A stretch of 14,017 nt of DNA from an uncultured Gemmatimonadota bacterium (lineage in GTDB: Bacteria; Gemmatimonadota; Gemmatimonadetes; Longimicrobiales; Gaopeijiaceae). Where the stretch lies: assembly GCA_938030915.1 (NCBI GenBank), contig CALHIO010000338.1, positions 1-14,017 of the forward strand, read 5' to 3'. The notes below the pieces were generated by a model, which saw only the letters and a program-made list of their open reading frames with translations, did no database searches and was not told the origin of the DNA. This document shows positions 8,142 to 14,017 of this stretch, piece after piece; the stretch's first letter is position 1, and each line of letters opens with the position of its first letter. Position numbers and translations under genes: made by a program.

Positions 8142-9071
8142 TCAGACGTACGTCAGGTATCCGTGCGGGTCGTCATTCTGACCGTTGACGGTCTCCAGGA
8201 ATCGCTTTTGGACGTCCAGCGTGATCGGGCCCGCTTTGCCGTCTCCGATCTCGATCCGGTCGACGCTGCGAACAGGTGTGACCTCGGCGGCGGTGCCGGT
8301 AAAGAAGATCTCGTCCACCGTGTAGAGCGCCTCGCGAGAGACCGGGCGCTCCTCCACCTCGTATCCCAGATCCCGGGCCATCTGAATCACGGCCCCGCGC
8401 GTGATGCCCACGAGCGACGTGCCGTCGAGCACGGGCGAGATGATTTTTCCTTCGTCGACCAGGAACAGGTTCATCCCGCTGCCTTCCGACACGAGGCCAC
8501 CGGGCCCGAGGGCGATCGCGTCCACGTACCCGTTCTGGACGGCTTCCATCTTCATCAGCTGAGCGTTGACATAGTGACCACCTGCCTTGGCACGTGCCGG
8601 GAAGGTGTTCGGGGCCATGCGCTGCCACGATGAGACGCAGACGTCGACACCCCTCTCGAGGGCTTCGGAACCGAGGTACGTACCCCAGCCCCACGCCGCG
8701 ACGTACGTCTCGATCGGGCTCAGGATCGGGTTGAGGCCGGGCGTTCCATACCCACGGAGGATCATCGGACGGATGTAGCAGTTCCGAAGCTCGTTCTTGC
8801 GGATGATATCGACACAGACCTCCGCGAGGTCATCGGCCGTGTAATCCGGGAGCATCCGATAGACGGTCGCCGAGTCGATGAGGCGGTCGATATGGGCCCC
8901 GAGCCGAAAGATCGCCGGCCCTCTCGGTGTCTCGTATGCGCGGATCCCTTCGAATACGGACGTCCCGAACTGAACCGCCGTCGCGAGCAGGTGGACCTTG
9001 CAGTCGTGCCATGCCACGTACTTCCCGTCCTTCCAGATCCAGTCCGCTTCCTCGAACCCCACTGCGCCCAT
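8142..9071 (-). CDS. ilvE: Branched-chain amino acid aminotransferase
   Basis: PLP enzyme of fold type IV, 309 residues, which transfers amino groups between glutamate and Leu, Ile or Val (last step of synthesis, first step of breakdown). Family marks: SVFEGIRAY at 38-46, PLP-binding Lys162 in ARAKAGGHY, VSEGSGMNLF at 194-203 and TGTAAEVTP at 258-266. Length matches the family (about 300-310). The frame is open further upstream to 9215, but the ATG at 9071 is chosen because it gives family length and makes a TAATG stop/start overlap with the SDR gene, so it is the third gene of the operon. D-amino acid transaminase or aminodeoxychorismate lyase are related alternatives; the motifs favour IlvE. 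Confidence 0.94.
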   Translation of the reverse strand: MGAVGFEEADWIWKDGKYVAWHDCKVHLLATAVQFGTSVFEGIRAYETPRGPAIFRLGAHIDRLIDSATVYRMLPDYTADDLAEVCVDIIRKNELRNCYIRPMILRGYGTPGLNPILSPIETYVAAWGWGTYLGSEALERGVDVCVSSWQRMAPNTFPARAKAGGHYVNAQLMKMEAVQNGYVDAIALGPGGLVSEGSGMNLFLVDEGKIISPVLDGTSLVGITRGAVIQMARDLGYEVEERPVSREALYTVDEIFFTGTAAEVTPVRSVDRIEIGDGKAGPITLDVQKRFLETVNGQNDDPHGYLTYV

Positions 9072-9862
9072 TAGATGAGTCCTTTGATCCAGCCGCCATC
9101 GACGGCGATTGATTGTCCTGTGATGTAGGAGGCCCGCTCGGAGCACAGAAACGCAGCCAACGAGCCGAACTCGTCGGGGTCCGCCAGCCGGCCCATCGGG
9201 ATCTCTTGCGCCCACCCCGCGTAGGCGTCCTCTACCGTGACTCCGTCGCGCTCTGCGATGGATTCGGCCAAATGTACGAGTCGCTCCGTGCGGGTGTACC
9301 CGGGGAGCACGTTGTTCACGGTGACGTTGAACTCAGCCACCTCGTTCGAGATGGTCTTGGCGAACCCCGTCACGCCAGCCCGGATCGAGTTCGAGAGAAT
9401 CAGACCTTTCACGGGCTGCTTCACCGAGATCGACGTCACGTTCACGATCCGCCCCCAGCGTCGCTCCTTCATCCCGGGAAGCACCGCGCGTACGAGATTG
9501 ACCACGCTGTTGAAATTCTGCGCGATCGCCTCGTTCCAGACCTCGACCGAGTGATCCTCGAACATGCCTGCCGGCGGACCACCGGTATTCGTGACGAGAA
9601 TGTCGACCTGCCCGAAGGCTCCCTCCGCAGCAGAGATCAGATCGTGGGCGCCGACCTCCGGCGTCAGGTCACAGGGGACCGCCTCGACGCGGACGCCGTA
9701 TGTATCCTCGACCTCCACCTTGACCGTGCGAAGCTTGTCCGCAGAGCGGGAATTGATGACGAGGTCGACGCCCTCGGCTGCGAGTGCGTCTGCGATGGCG
9801 CGCCCGAGCCCCTGACTCGAGCCCGCGACGACCGCGACGCGGCCTCGAATACCCAGATCCAT
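9071..9862 (-). CDS. SDR family oxidoreductase with atypical active site
   Basis: Rossmann-fold short-chain dehydrogenase/reductase of 263 residues, similar in layout to FabG. The cofactor loop is AGSSQGLG at 13-20, the NNAG-equivalent is TNTGG at 91-95, PG follows at 187-188, and the C-terminus has SYITGQSIAVDGG. The catalytic Ser is likely Ser144, but the expected YxxxK thirteen residues later reads SNSIR: Ser157 stands where Tyr should be and Arg161 where Lys should be. I recall the same replacement in a recurrent subfamily usually labelled FabG-like, so this is probably a subfamily trait and not decay. The substrate is unknown. A GGAG lies about 8 bases before the ATG. It lies 15 bases after the cupin gene and overlaps ilvE by one base. 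Confidence 0.9.
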   Translation of the reverse strand: MDLGIRGRVAVVAGSSQGLGRAIADALAAEGVDLVINSRSADKLRTVKVEVEDTYGVRVEAVPCDLTPEVGAHDLISAAEGAFGQVDILVTNTGGPPAGMFEDHSVEVWNEAIAQNFNSVVNLVRAVLPGMKERRWGRIVNVTSISVKQPVKGLILSNSIRAGVTGFAKTISNEVAEFNVTVNNVLPGYTRTERLVHLAESIAERDGVTVEDAYAGWAQEIPMGRLADPDEFGSLAAFLCSERASYITGQSIAVDGGWIKGLI

Positions 9863-9877
9863 AGCGCGGCTCCGACC

Positions 9878-10261
9878 CTAGCGGTCGTGGAAGTACGAGT
9901 CCGTACCGTCCAGCCAGTCCTGACGAGGCGGGCTGAACACGTCGACATCGAAGGTGTCTTCGAGCGCTTCGGCCTTGTGAGGCACATTCGACGGGATGTA
10001 CATGACTTCGCCCGCCGAAACGACCCGCTCCTCGTATCCTGGCTCGCCCTCGTTCCCGATCCAGAAGCGCAGGGCGCCCTCGACGATCCAGGTCAGCTGC
10101 TCGTTCTCGTGCGAATGCTTCGGCACGATCGCACCCTTCTCGAGAAAGACCTGGGCGAGCATCATGCGCTCTCCCGTGAACAGCTTGCGTGCGATGTCGT
10201 CGGTGACGGATTCGCGCTCGATGTCGTCCCACGCCACGTGGTTGACCAGAGAGTCGCTCAT
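9878..10261 (-). CDS. Single-domain cupin protein, KdgF-like
   Basis: Small cytoplasmic cupin of 127 residues. Motif 1 is HSHENEQLTWIVEG at 49-62 (His49, His51, Glu54), motif 2 is GEVMYIPSNVPH at 84-95 (His95); together these supply a usual 3-His/1-Glu metal site. The tail DVDVFSPPRQDWL resembles the DVFTPxRxDFL ending of KdgF, which opens unsaturated uronate sugars, but such endings occur in many cupins of unknown role. It is the first gene of the minus-strand operon with the SDR and ilvE. GGAG lies 6 bases before the ATG. A KdgF-type sugar step next to an SDR would be plausible, but no lyase or kdg gene is in view, so the function stays open. Confidence 0.88.
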   Translation of the reverse strand: MSDSLVNHVAWDDIERESVTDDIARKLFTGERMMLAQVFLEKGAIVPKHSHENEQLTWIVEGALRFWIGNEGEPGYEERVVSAGEVMYIPSNVPHKAEALEDTFDVDVFSPPRQDWLDGTDSYFHDR

Positions 10262-10316
10262 GAGTGCTCCGGATGGGTTCGAAAGGACCGGCCAATCGGC
10301 ATGTCGAGAGACCCGA

Positions 10317-10322
10317 TGTCAA
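10317..10322 (-). promoter_or_regulatory. Possible -35 box of the cupin-SDR-ilvE operon
   Basis: On the minus strand these bases read TTGACA, a perfect match to the sigma-70 -35 consensus, 55 bases before the cupin ATG. No convincing -10 box is found 16-18 bases downstream (the best window there is CCGATT, a poor match), so the match may be chance. Confidence 0.2.
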
Positions 10323-10447
10323 TGGGGGATAACGACGTGCGGCGCTCTGGCCAGTGGCCGCGACCGTTATGGGGGAGGTGGATGCGAGTTCGAGCGCTCG
10401 GTCCAGCCGGGATCCTGGAGCCCGCGGGCGGGGTTGTGTGCGTGTGC

Positions 10448-10472
10448 ACCGGTCATGAACCCGGTGACCGGT
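10448..10472. promoter_or_regulatory. Inverted repeat in the msrB leader
   Basis: Perfect 8-base arms ACCGGTCA (10448-10455) and TGACCGGT (10465-10472) flank 9 bases. A second, overlapping inverted pair, CACCGG (10447-10452) and CCGGTG (10461-10466), could form a competing stem. It lies 19 bases before the msrB Shine-Dalgarno, in the gap between the divergent cupin operon and msrB. It could be a repressor operator or an RNA hairpin in the msrB 5' leader; the sequence does not decide. Confidence 0.4.
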
Positions 10473-10490
10473 CCGGCCTGCACGGTGAAT

Positions 10491-10495
10491 GGAGG
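10491..10495 (+). promoter_or_regulatory. Shine-Dalgarno that fixes the msrB GTG start
   Basis: GGAGG (continuing as GGAGGAG) lies 7 bases before the GTG at 10503. This decides for that GTG over the in-frame ATG at 10455, which falls inside the inverted repeat and has no such site. Confidence 0.8.
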
Positions 10496-10502
10496 AGCCC
10501 CC

Positions 10503-10922
10503 GTGGCACGAAGAGTCGAAAAGAGTGAGCAGGAATGGCGCGACCAGCTGTCCGATATGGAGTTCAAGGTGCTGCGCAAGAAGGGCACCGAACGAGCCTT
10601 CACGGGGAAGTACCACGACGAGAAGCGTGACGGGACGTACGTGTGCCGAGGTTGCGGTACTGCGCTGTTCGGCTCGGGCACCAAGTACGACTCGGGGACG
10701 GGCTGGCCCTCGTTCTACGATGTCGTGGACGGAGAGAACGTCCGGACGGAAGTCGACAGGAAGTTCTTCATGACGCGTACCGAAGTCCTCTGTTCGGTAT
10801 GCGACGGGCACCTCGGGCACGTATTTCCGGATGGCCCCCAGCCGACCGGGCTCCGTTACTGCATCAATTCGGCCGCTCTGAACCTCGAAGAGGACTCCGA
10901 GTCCGGCGAAGACGGGACGTAA
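10503..10922 (+). CDS. msrB: Peptide-methionine (R)-S-oxide reductase
   Basis: MsrB of 139 residues; reduces the R form of methionine sulfoxide in oxidised proteins. No signal peptide, so cytoplasmic. Zinc ligands are Cys48, Cys51, Cys97 and Cys100 (two CxxC pairs); the catalytic Cys120 lies in RYCINSAAL; GWPSF at 67-71 and GHLGHVFPDG at 102-111 are the family motifs. The usual recycling Cys, in SGCGWPSF of many MsrBs, is Thr66 here (SGTGWPSF), and no Cys other than the zinc ligands and Cys120 is present, so it is a one-Cys type. The start is a GTG with a strong ribosome site. No msrA is visible nearby. The C-terminus is a short acidic tail. Confidence 0.96.
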   Translation: MARRVEKSEQEWRDQLSDMEFKVLRKKGTERAFTGKYHDEKRDGTYVCRGCGTALFGSGTKYDSGTGWPSFYDVVDGENVRTEVDRKFFMTRTEVLCSVCDGHLGHVFPDGPQPTGLRYCINSAALNLEEDSESGEDGT

Positions 10923-11017
10923 GGCGCGCCAGCTCGGGCCGCCCCGGGTTCAACAGGTGCGACCCGCGGTCTACCTTTCCTTGCCGTCTCGAATTCGACC
11001 TACGCTCCCTGACACGC

Positions 11018-11650
11018 ATGCCTCGACGGTCCGCCCGGCCACTGCTCGGCGTCCTCGCCCTTCTGCCCTTCGTGGCGGCGTGCGGCGGCGGCTCAGCCCC
11101 ACCTCCCGAGCCGGGCACGAACATGGGATTCGCCCCCAACCTCGACGGACGACGGGTGATCCTTCTGCCCGTTCAGCAGGTGCTCGGCGTGCCGGGCGAT
11201 CCCAGTGCCGAGCTATCGTTCGCCCTCACCGATCGGGGTCAGGAGGTCGATTGGATCCTCTGGTCCGAGGTCGACGAGGCGCTCGCGCGGTCTCCGGCGA
11301 TGGACGCGCGGACGCAGCGGCTGTCCGTGGGGGTTTTCCGGCAGGCGCAGGTGGAGCGGGTAGGCGACCCGCTGTTCGGCCAGCTTCGTCGCATGGCGGG
11401 CCTGGTCGATGCGGACCTCATTCTTCTGCCCGTGAGTGCCACGTGGGAACCGAATCCGGCGGTCATCGGGGCGACCCCACGAGTTCGCTTCACCGTCGCT
11501 CTGATTGTTCCCCGGACGGGGCGGGTCATGTGGTACGGAGTCGAGGAAGGGGACGATCATCCGCGTGACGATCCGCGCGCGCTGGCATCTGCGGCCGAGC
11601 GACTTGCACGCAGCCTGCTCTGGTATGTGCGCCCCGGCGCTGGCGTATAG
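11018..11650 (+). CDS. Lipoprotein of unknown function, possibly CsgG/LpoB/TolB-N-like fold
   Basis: Predicted lipoprotein of 210 residues with lipobox VAAC (Cys22), followed by a Gly/Pro-rich linker to about residue 40. The body starts with RRVILLPVQQ (45-54), has DWILWSEVDEAL (78-89), then LVDADLILLPVSATWEP (129-145), VRFTVALIVPRTGRVMWYG (156-174) and ends in an amphipathic helix. This alternation of a strand ending LPV, a helix, ADLILLPV and a strand ending in a tGrVmWyG turn is reminiscent of the CsgG, LpoB and TolB-N folds of periplasmic lipoproteins, but identity is too low to name. The ATG at 11018 is chosen for the signal peptide; no Shine-Dalgarno is evident. A 95-base gap separates it from msrB. 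Confidence 0.82.
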   Translation: MPRRSARPLLGVLALLPFVAACGGGSAPPPEPGTNMGFAPNLDGRRVILLPVQQVLGVPGDPSAELSFALTDRGQEVDWILWSEVDEALARSPAMDARTQRLSVGVFRQAQVERVGDPLFGQLRRMAGLVDADLILLPVSATWEPNPAVIGATPRVRFTVALIVPRTGRVMWYGVEEGDDHPRDDPRALASAAERLARSLLWYVRPGAGV

Positions 11651-11687
11651 ACCCTCGGCAGATCGAACAGCGGTGCAGGTGGGTGCC

Positions 11688-12191
11688 ATGGGGATGAGGG
11701 GATGTCGTGTCGGAGTCGCGCTCGCGCTGATGGGCTTCCTGGCAGGGTGTCGGGCGGACGGAGTCGCGTTACCCAGTGACGATGAGGTGACCGCGGCCTT
11801 CAAGTCGGAGCGGCCCCTGTCGGGCGAGATGGTGGGCAACGTCGCGGTTCTGCGTGTGGAGCAGTCCGCTCAGCAATTGCGGCGGGGTGGGACACTCTGG
11901 GCCAAGGTCGGTCCATACATTTTCCTCTTCAGCGAGGAGACCCGGGCCTTGTTCGATGCGTATCCGGGGCTCGCGGGCATTCGCGTCGAGACCCGGGTCG
12001 GACAGGCGTCGGTCGCGAGCGCCCTTCTCACTCGAAGGGAGTTGTCAGACCTCCTGTGGCGCCGCTCGCTGAACATCGCCGGGCGTGCCCGGCGCGACGG
12101 AACGGAACGCATGACACTCCTGGAGGATCTCGTGCGTTGGGGCGAGGACCACACGACGTTCGAATACAACGAGCGATACATCCGGCGCTGA
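11688..12191 (+). CDS. Small lipoprotein of unknown function
   Basis: Not recognised. A 167-residue predicted lipoprotein with lipobox LAGC (Cys21). AGGTGGG at 11677-11683 precedes two ATGs, at 11688 and 11694; either could be used, and the lipobox fits both. The body mixes a strand NVAVLRVEQS (51-60), a stretch GTLWAKVGPYIFLFSEETR (68-86), a likely helical part RRELSDLLWRRSLNIAGRA (116-134) and an end rich in charged and aromatic residues (WGEDHTTFEYNERY). It follows the previous lipoprotein by 37 bases on the same strand and may share its transcript. No catalytic motif is visible. Confidence 0.78.
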   Translation: MGMRGCRVGVALALMGFLAGCRADGVALPSDDEVTAAFKSERPLSGEMVGNVAVLRVEQSAQQLRRGGTLWAKVGPYIFLFSEETRALFDAYPGLAGIRVETRVGQASVASALLTRRELSDLLWRRSLNIAGRARRDGTERMTLLEDLVRWGEDHTTFEYNERYIRR

Positions 12192-12237
12192 CGGCCCGAC
12201 CGGGCGCCATCACTCCAAAGGCGAAACGACGAACAGC

Positions 12238-13251
12238 ATGGCTCAGACGATCACCGTGATTCCCGGCGACGGGATTGGACCGGAAGTCACCGAGGCGACA
12301 CTCGAGATCTTGAGGGCGGCCGGTGCCGACCTCGAATACGACATGCAGTTGGGCGGAGTCACCGCCCTCGAGCAGGTGAAGCATCCGCTCCCGCAGGAGA
12401 CGATCGAATCCGCGGAGCGCACCCGTGTCCTCCTGAAGGGTCCGCTCACCACGCCGTCCGGATCGGGCTTCCGATCGATCAATGTCGAACTACGGAAACT
12501 TTTCGACCTGTACGCGAACGTGCGCCCGGTGCGCACCATCGTGCCCGGCGGTCGCTACGAGGATATCGATCTCGTCCTCATCCGCGAAAACACCGAAGGT
12601 TTGTATGTCGGGGTCGAGCATTACATCGGCATGCATGGCGACCCGAAGGCCGCCGCCGAGTCCGTGATGATCATCACCCGCTTCGGTGCCGAACGGATTT
12701 CTCGCTATGCCTTCGAGTACGCGCGGAAGCACGGCCGAAAGAAGGTGACGCTCGCGCACAAGGCGAATATCCTGAAATATACGCAGGGGCTCTTCCTCGA
12801 CGTGGCGCACGAGGTCGCGAAGGACTATCCCGAGATCGAGTGGGAAGATCGGATCATCGACGCTACGGCGATGCAGCTGGTTCTCGACCCCTACCGGTTC
12901 GATGTGCTCGTGATGGAGAACATGTTCGGCGACATTCTGTCGGATCTCATGGCCGGGCTGGTCGGCGGTCTCGGCTTCGCCCCCGCCGGCAACATCGGTG
13001 AGGACGCGGCGATGTTCGAAGCCGTCCATGGTTCCGCACCGGACATTGCCGGAAAGGGCATTGCGAACCCGACATCGCTCCTGACGTCAGCGTGCCTCAT
13101 GCTCGACCACCTCGGTCAGGTCGAGTGTGCGACCCGGATTCGTGATGCGATCGACTCGGTGGTTCAGGCAGGTGAGGCGCGAACCATAGACATGGGCGGC
13201 AGGTCTACCACGAGAGAGTTCACCGCCGCCTTGGTGAATGCGCTCGGATGA
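12238..13251 (+). CDS. NAD-type isocitrate dehydrogenase (isocitrate/isopropylmalate dehydrogenase family)
   Basis: Beta-decarboxylating dehydrogenase of 337 residues, most likely converting isocitrate to 2-oxoglutarate with NAD+. N-terminal VIPGDGIGPEV at 7-17; substrate loop FRSINVELRK at 78-87 with Ser80 and Asn82 as in isocitrate dehydrogenases, Arg86, Arg96, Arg116 (LIRENTEGLY), Tyr123, Lys175 (HKANILK), and metal Asp208, Asp232, Asp236. The coenzyme site HGSAPDIAGK has Asp269-Ile270 where NADP enzymes have Lys-Tyr, pointing to NAD+. Length and FDLYANVRP resemble the short eukaryotic and thermophile NAD-IDH forms. Isopropylmalate or homoisocitrate dehydrogenase are close relatives; the Ser-x-Asn argues for isocitrate. 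No clear Shine-Dalgarno. It ends 16 bases before the next start. Confidence 0.88.
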   Translation: MAQTITVIPGDGIGPEVTEATLEILRAAGADLEYDMQLGGVTALEQVKHPLPQETIESAERTRVLLKGPLTTPSGSGFRSINVELRKLFDLYANVRPVRTIVPGGRYEDIDLVLIRENTEGLYVGVEHYIGMHGDPKAAAESVMIITRFGAERISRYAFEYARKHGRKKVTLAHKANILKYTQGLFLDVAHEVAKDYPEIEWEDRIIDATAMQLVLDPYRFDVLVMENMFGDILSDLMAGLVGGLGFAPAGNIGEDAAMFEAVHGSAPDIAGKGIANPTSLLTSACLMLDHLGQVECATRIRDAIDSVVQAGEARTIDMGGRSTTREFTAALVNALG

Positions 13252-13267
13252 TCGGGAGGCTCGGAAC

Positions 13268-13642
13268 GTGAACGATCGGCCCACGGTGTCGTGGCGGGAT
13301 CGGTACCCGGATGAGGTCACGTGCGTGCGGTGCCTCGAGGTCTACGACCAGTCCAAGCTCGACCGCATGCTCTGGTGTGAACGCTGTCGGTTTCGCGCCC
13401 GGGAGCGGGCGTCGCTGTACGGATGGGTGGGCGGCCTCACCTTCGGCGCCGGGTGCGCGGCGTATGTGTGGTTCGCCATCCGCCCGACGGACCTGATCGT
13501 CGGGGCCTGGACAGCGACCCTCGTTACGGCTGTCTGGATCGGACAGAAGGTCGCTCGCGAGTTCATCTACGGTGGCATGCGCTTTCGGAACGCCCGGGCC
13601 GTCGAGGCGGTCCCTCCGACTATGGAGCCTGACGCCGAGTAA
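13268..13642 (+). CDS. Small zinc-ribbon membrane protein
   Basis: Not a named family. It is a 124-residue protein with an N-terminal zinc ribbon, CVRC at 19-22 and CERC at 37-40 (14 residues between), then two hydrophobic segments at about 48-67 and 73-91 that should cross the membrane as a hairpin, and a charged C-terminal tail. The ribbon would sit on the cytoplasmic side if Arg-rich flanks follow the positive-inside rule. The start is the GTG at 13268, with GGGAGG 8 bases upstream; an in-frame ATG at 13238 would overlap the dehydrogenase gene and has no such site. A role in sensing or protein handling is only a guess. Confidence 0.78.
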   Translation: MNDRPTVSWRDRYPDEVTCVRCLEVYDQSKLDRMLWCERCRFRARERASLYGWVGGLTFGAGCAAYVWFAIRPTDLIVGAWTATLVTAVWIGQKVAREFIYGGMRFRNARAVEAVPPTMEPDAE

Positions 13643-13675
13643 CGATCGGCCGCGCCGTGAGCACGGACTGACCGC

Positions 13676-13698
13676 CCCCCACTGCCCAAGCGTGGGGG
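13676..13698 (+). terminator. Stem-loop after the zinc-ribbon gene, possible terminator
   Basis: Seven-base perfect stem CCCCCAC (13676-13682) and GTGGGGG (13692-13698) with a 9-base loop, in the 95-base gap before the acyl-CoA dehydrogenase gene. Only a weak T-rich stretch (ATTTC) follows, some bases later, so termination is plausible but not clear. Confidence 0.42.
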
Positions 13699-13737
13699 CT
13701 CGAATAGATTTCACGTCTGGCTTGGCACCACCCCGAC

Positions 13738-14017
13738 ATGGACGACACGATGGCCCGCTTCGAAGGCATCGATTTCTACAACCTCGACGAGCTCTTCTCC
13801 GAAGAAGAGCGGATGATTCGCGACACGATCCGCGAGTGGGTCGAGACCACCATCATGCCGATCATCGGCGATGCGTACATCAACCGCGAATTCCCGAAGC
13901 ACCTGATCCCGGAGCTCGGCGAGTTGGGTGTGCTCGGCGCGAACCTTCCCGAGGAGTACGGTTGCGCCGGTCTGAACAACGTGTCGTACGGCATCATCAT
14001 GCAGGAGCTCGAGCGCG
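13738..14017 (+). CDS. Acyl-CoA dehydrogenase, glutaryl-CoA dehydrogenase-like, 5' part
   Basis: FAD-dependent acyl-CoA dehydrogenase, cut by the window end after about 93 codons. The visible N-terminal helical domain contains LFSEEERMIRDTIREWVE, FPKHLIPELGELGVLG, LPEEYGCAGLNN and VSYGIIMQELER. EEYGCAGLN and the SYG stretch are characteristic of glutaryl-CoA dehydrogenases, which act in lysine and tryptophan breakdown, but the catalytic Glu/base region lies outside the window. The start is the ATG at 13738; no Shine-Dalgarno is seen, and a later ATG at 13750 is also in frame. It lies after a possible terminator, so it may begin a new transcript. Confidence 0.9.
   Translation, partial: MDDTMARFEGIDFYNLDELFSEEERMIRDTIREWVETTIMPIIGDAYINREFPKHLIPELGELGVLGANLPEEYGCAGLNNVSYGIIMQELER

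Noticed and set aside
10270..10292. GGGTTCGAAA resembling a tRNA T-loop
   Set aside because: No acceptor stem or anticodon arm can be placed around it; GTTCGAA occurs by chance in GC-rich DNA.
9113..10528. 471-codon plus-strand ORF antisense to the SDR and cupin genes
   Set aside because: The SDR and cupin motifs on the minus strand are clear; the plus frame has no recognisable motif and is typical of high-GC shadow frames.
10643..11017. N-terminal extension of the 210-residue lipoprotein back into msrB
   Set aside because: It overlaps msrB in another frame and would bury the lipoprotein signal; the ATG at 11018 fits the signal peptide.
11505..11687. Upstream start for the 167-residue lipoprotein inside the preceding gene
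   Set aside because: The lipobox and ribosome site place the start at 11688 or 11694.

Overview
The window looks like ordinary chromosomal DNA of a GC-rich, Gram-negative, aerobic heterotroph. By eye the GC content is above 60%. The mix of genes fits Gemmatimonadota or a near relative: a TonB-dependent receptor with an N-terminal carboxypeptidase-regulatory-like domain, many lipoproteins, an M8-type metallopeptidase with Ig-like, CARDB and PPC modules, an FeS-type photolyase and a glutaryl-CoA-dehydrogenase-like enzyme. This placement comes from the protein families alone; no search was run. I see no phage, IS element, CRISPR array, tRNA or rRNA.

Layout. (1) Bases 1-3313, plus strand: the 3' part of an FeS-BCP photolyase/cryptochrome overlaps a TonB-dependent receptor gene. 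(2) Bases 3310-5210, minus strand: a YaiI/DUF188 gene is followed by a lipoprotein M24 peptidase gene, joined by an ATGA overlap. The M24 stop codon and the receptor stop codon lie in the same CTAG. (3) Bases 5323-8078, plus strand: a large modular leishmanolysin-like lipoprotein metallopeptidase is followed by a small lipoprotein, again joined by an ATGA overlap. (4) Bases 8142-10261, minus strand: a tight three-gene operon (cupin, atypical SDR, branched-chain aminotransferase). (5) Bases 10503-14017, plus strand: msrB, two unrelated lipoproteins, an NAD-type isocitrate/isopropylmalate dehydrogenase family enzyme, a small zinc-ribbon membrane protein, and the 5' end of an acyl-CoA dehydrogenase.

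Coding density is very high. The longest gene-free stretch is about 241 bases (10262-10502), between the divergent cupin operon and msrB. It holds an 8-bp inverted repeat and the msrB ribosome binding site. The other gaps are 15-113 bases; two contain GC-rich stem-loops that could be terminators (8094-8128 and 13676-13698).

Taken together: light and oxidative damage repair (photolyase, MsrB), nutrient uptake and peptide handling at the envelope (receptor, M24 and M8 lipoproteins), and core amino-acid and carbon metabolism (aminotransferase, IDH, acyl-CoA dehydrogenase). I found no convincing new multi-gene system. The parts least explained by known biology are the cupin-SDR-aminotransferase operon with its altered SDR active site, the M8 protease with its coupled small lipoprotein, and the unassigned lipoproteins.
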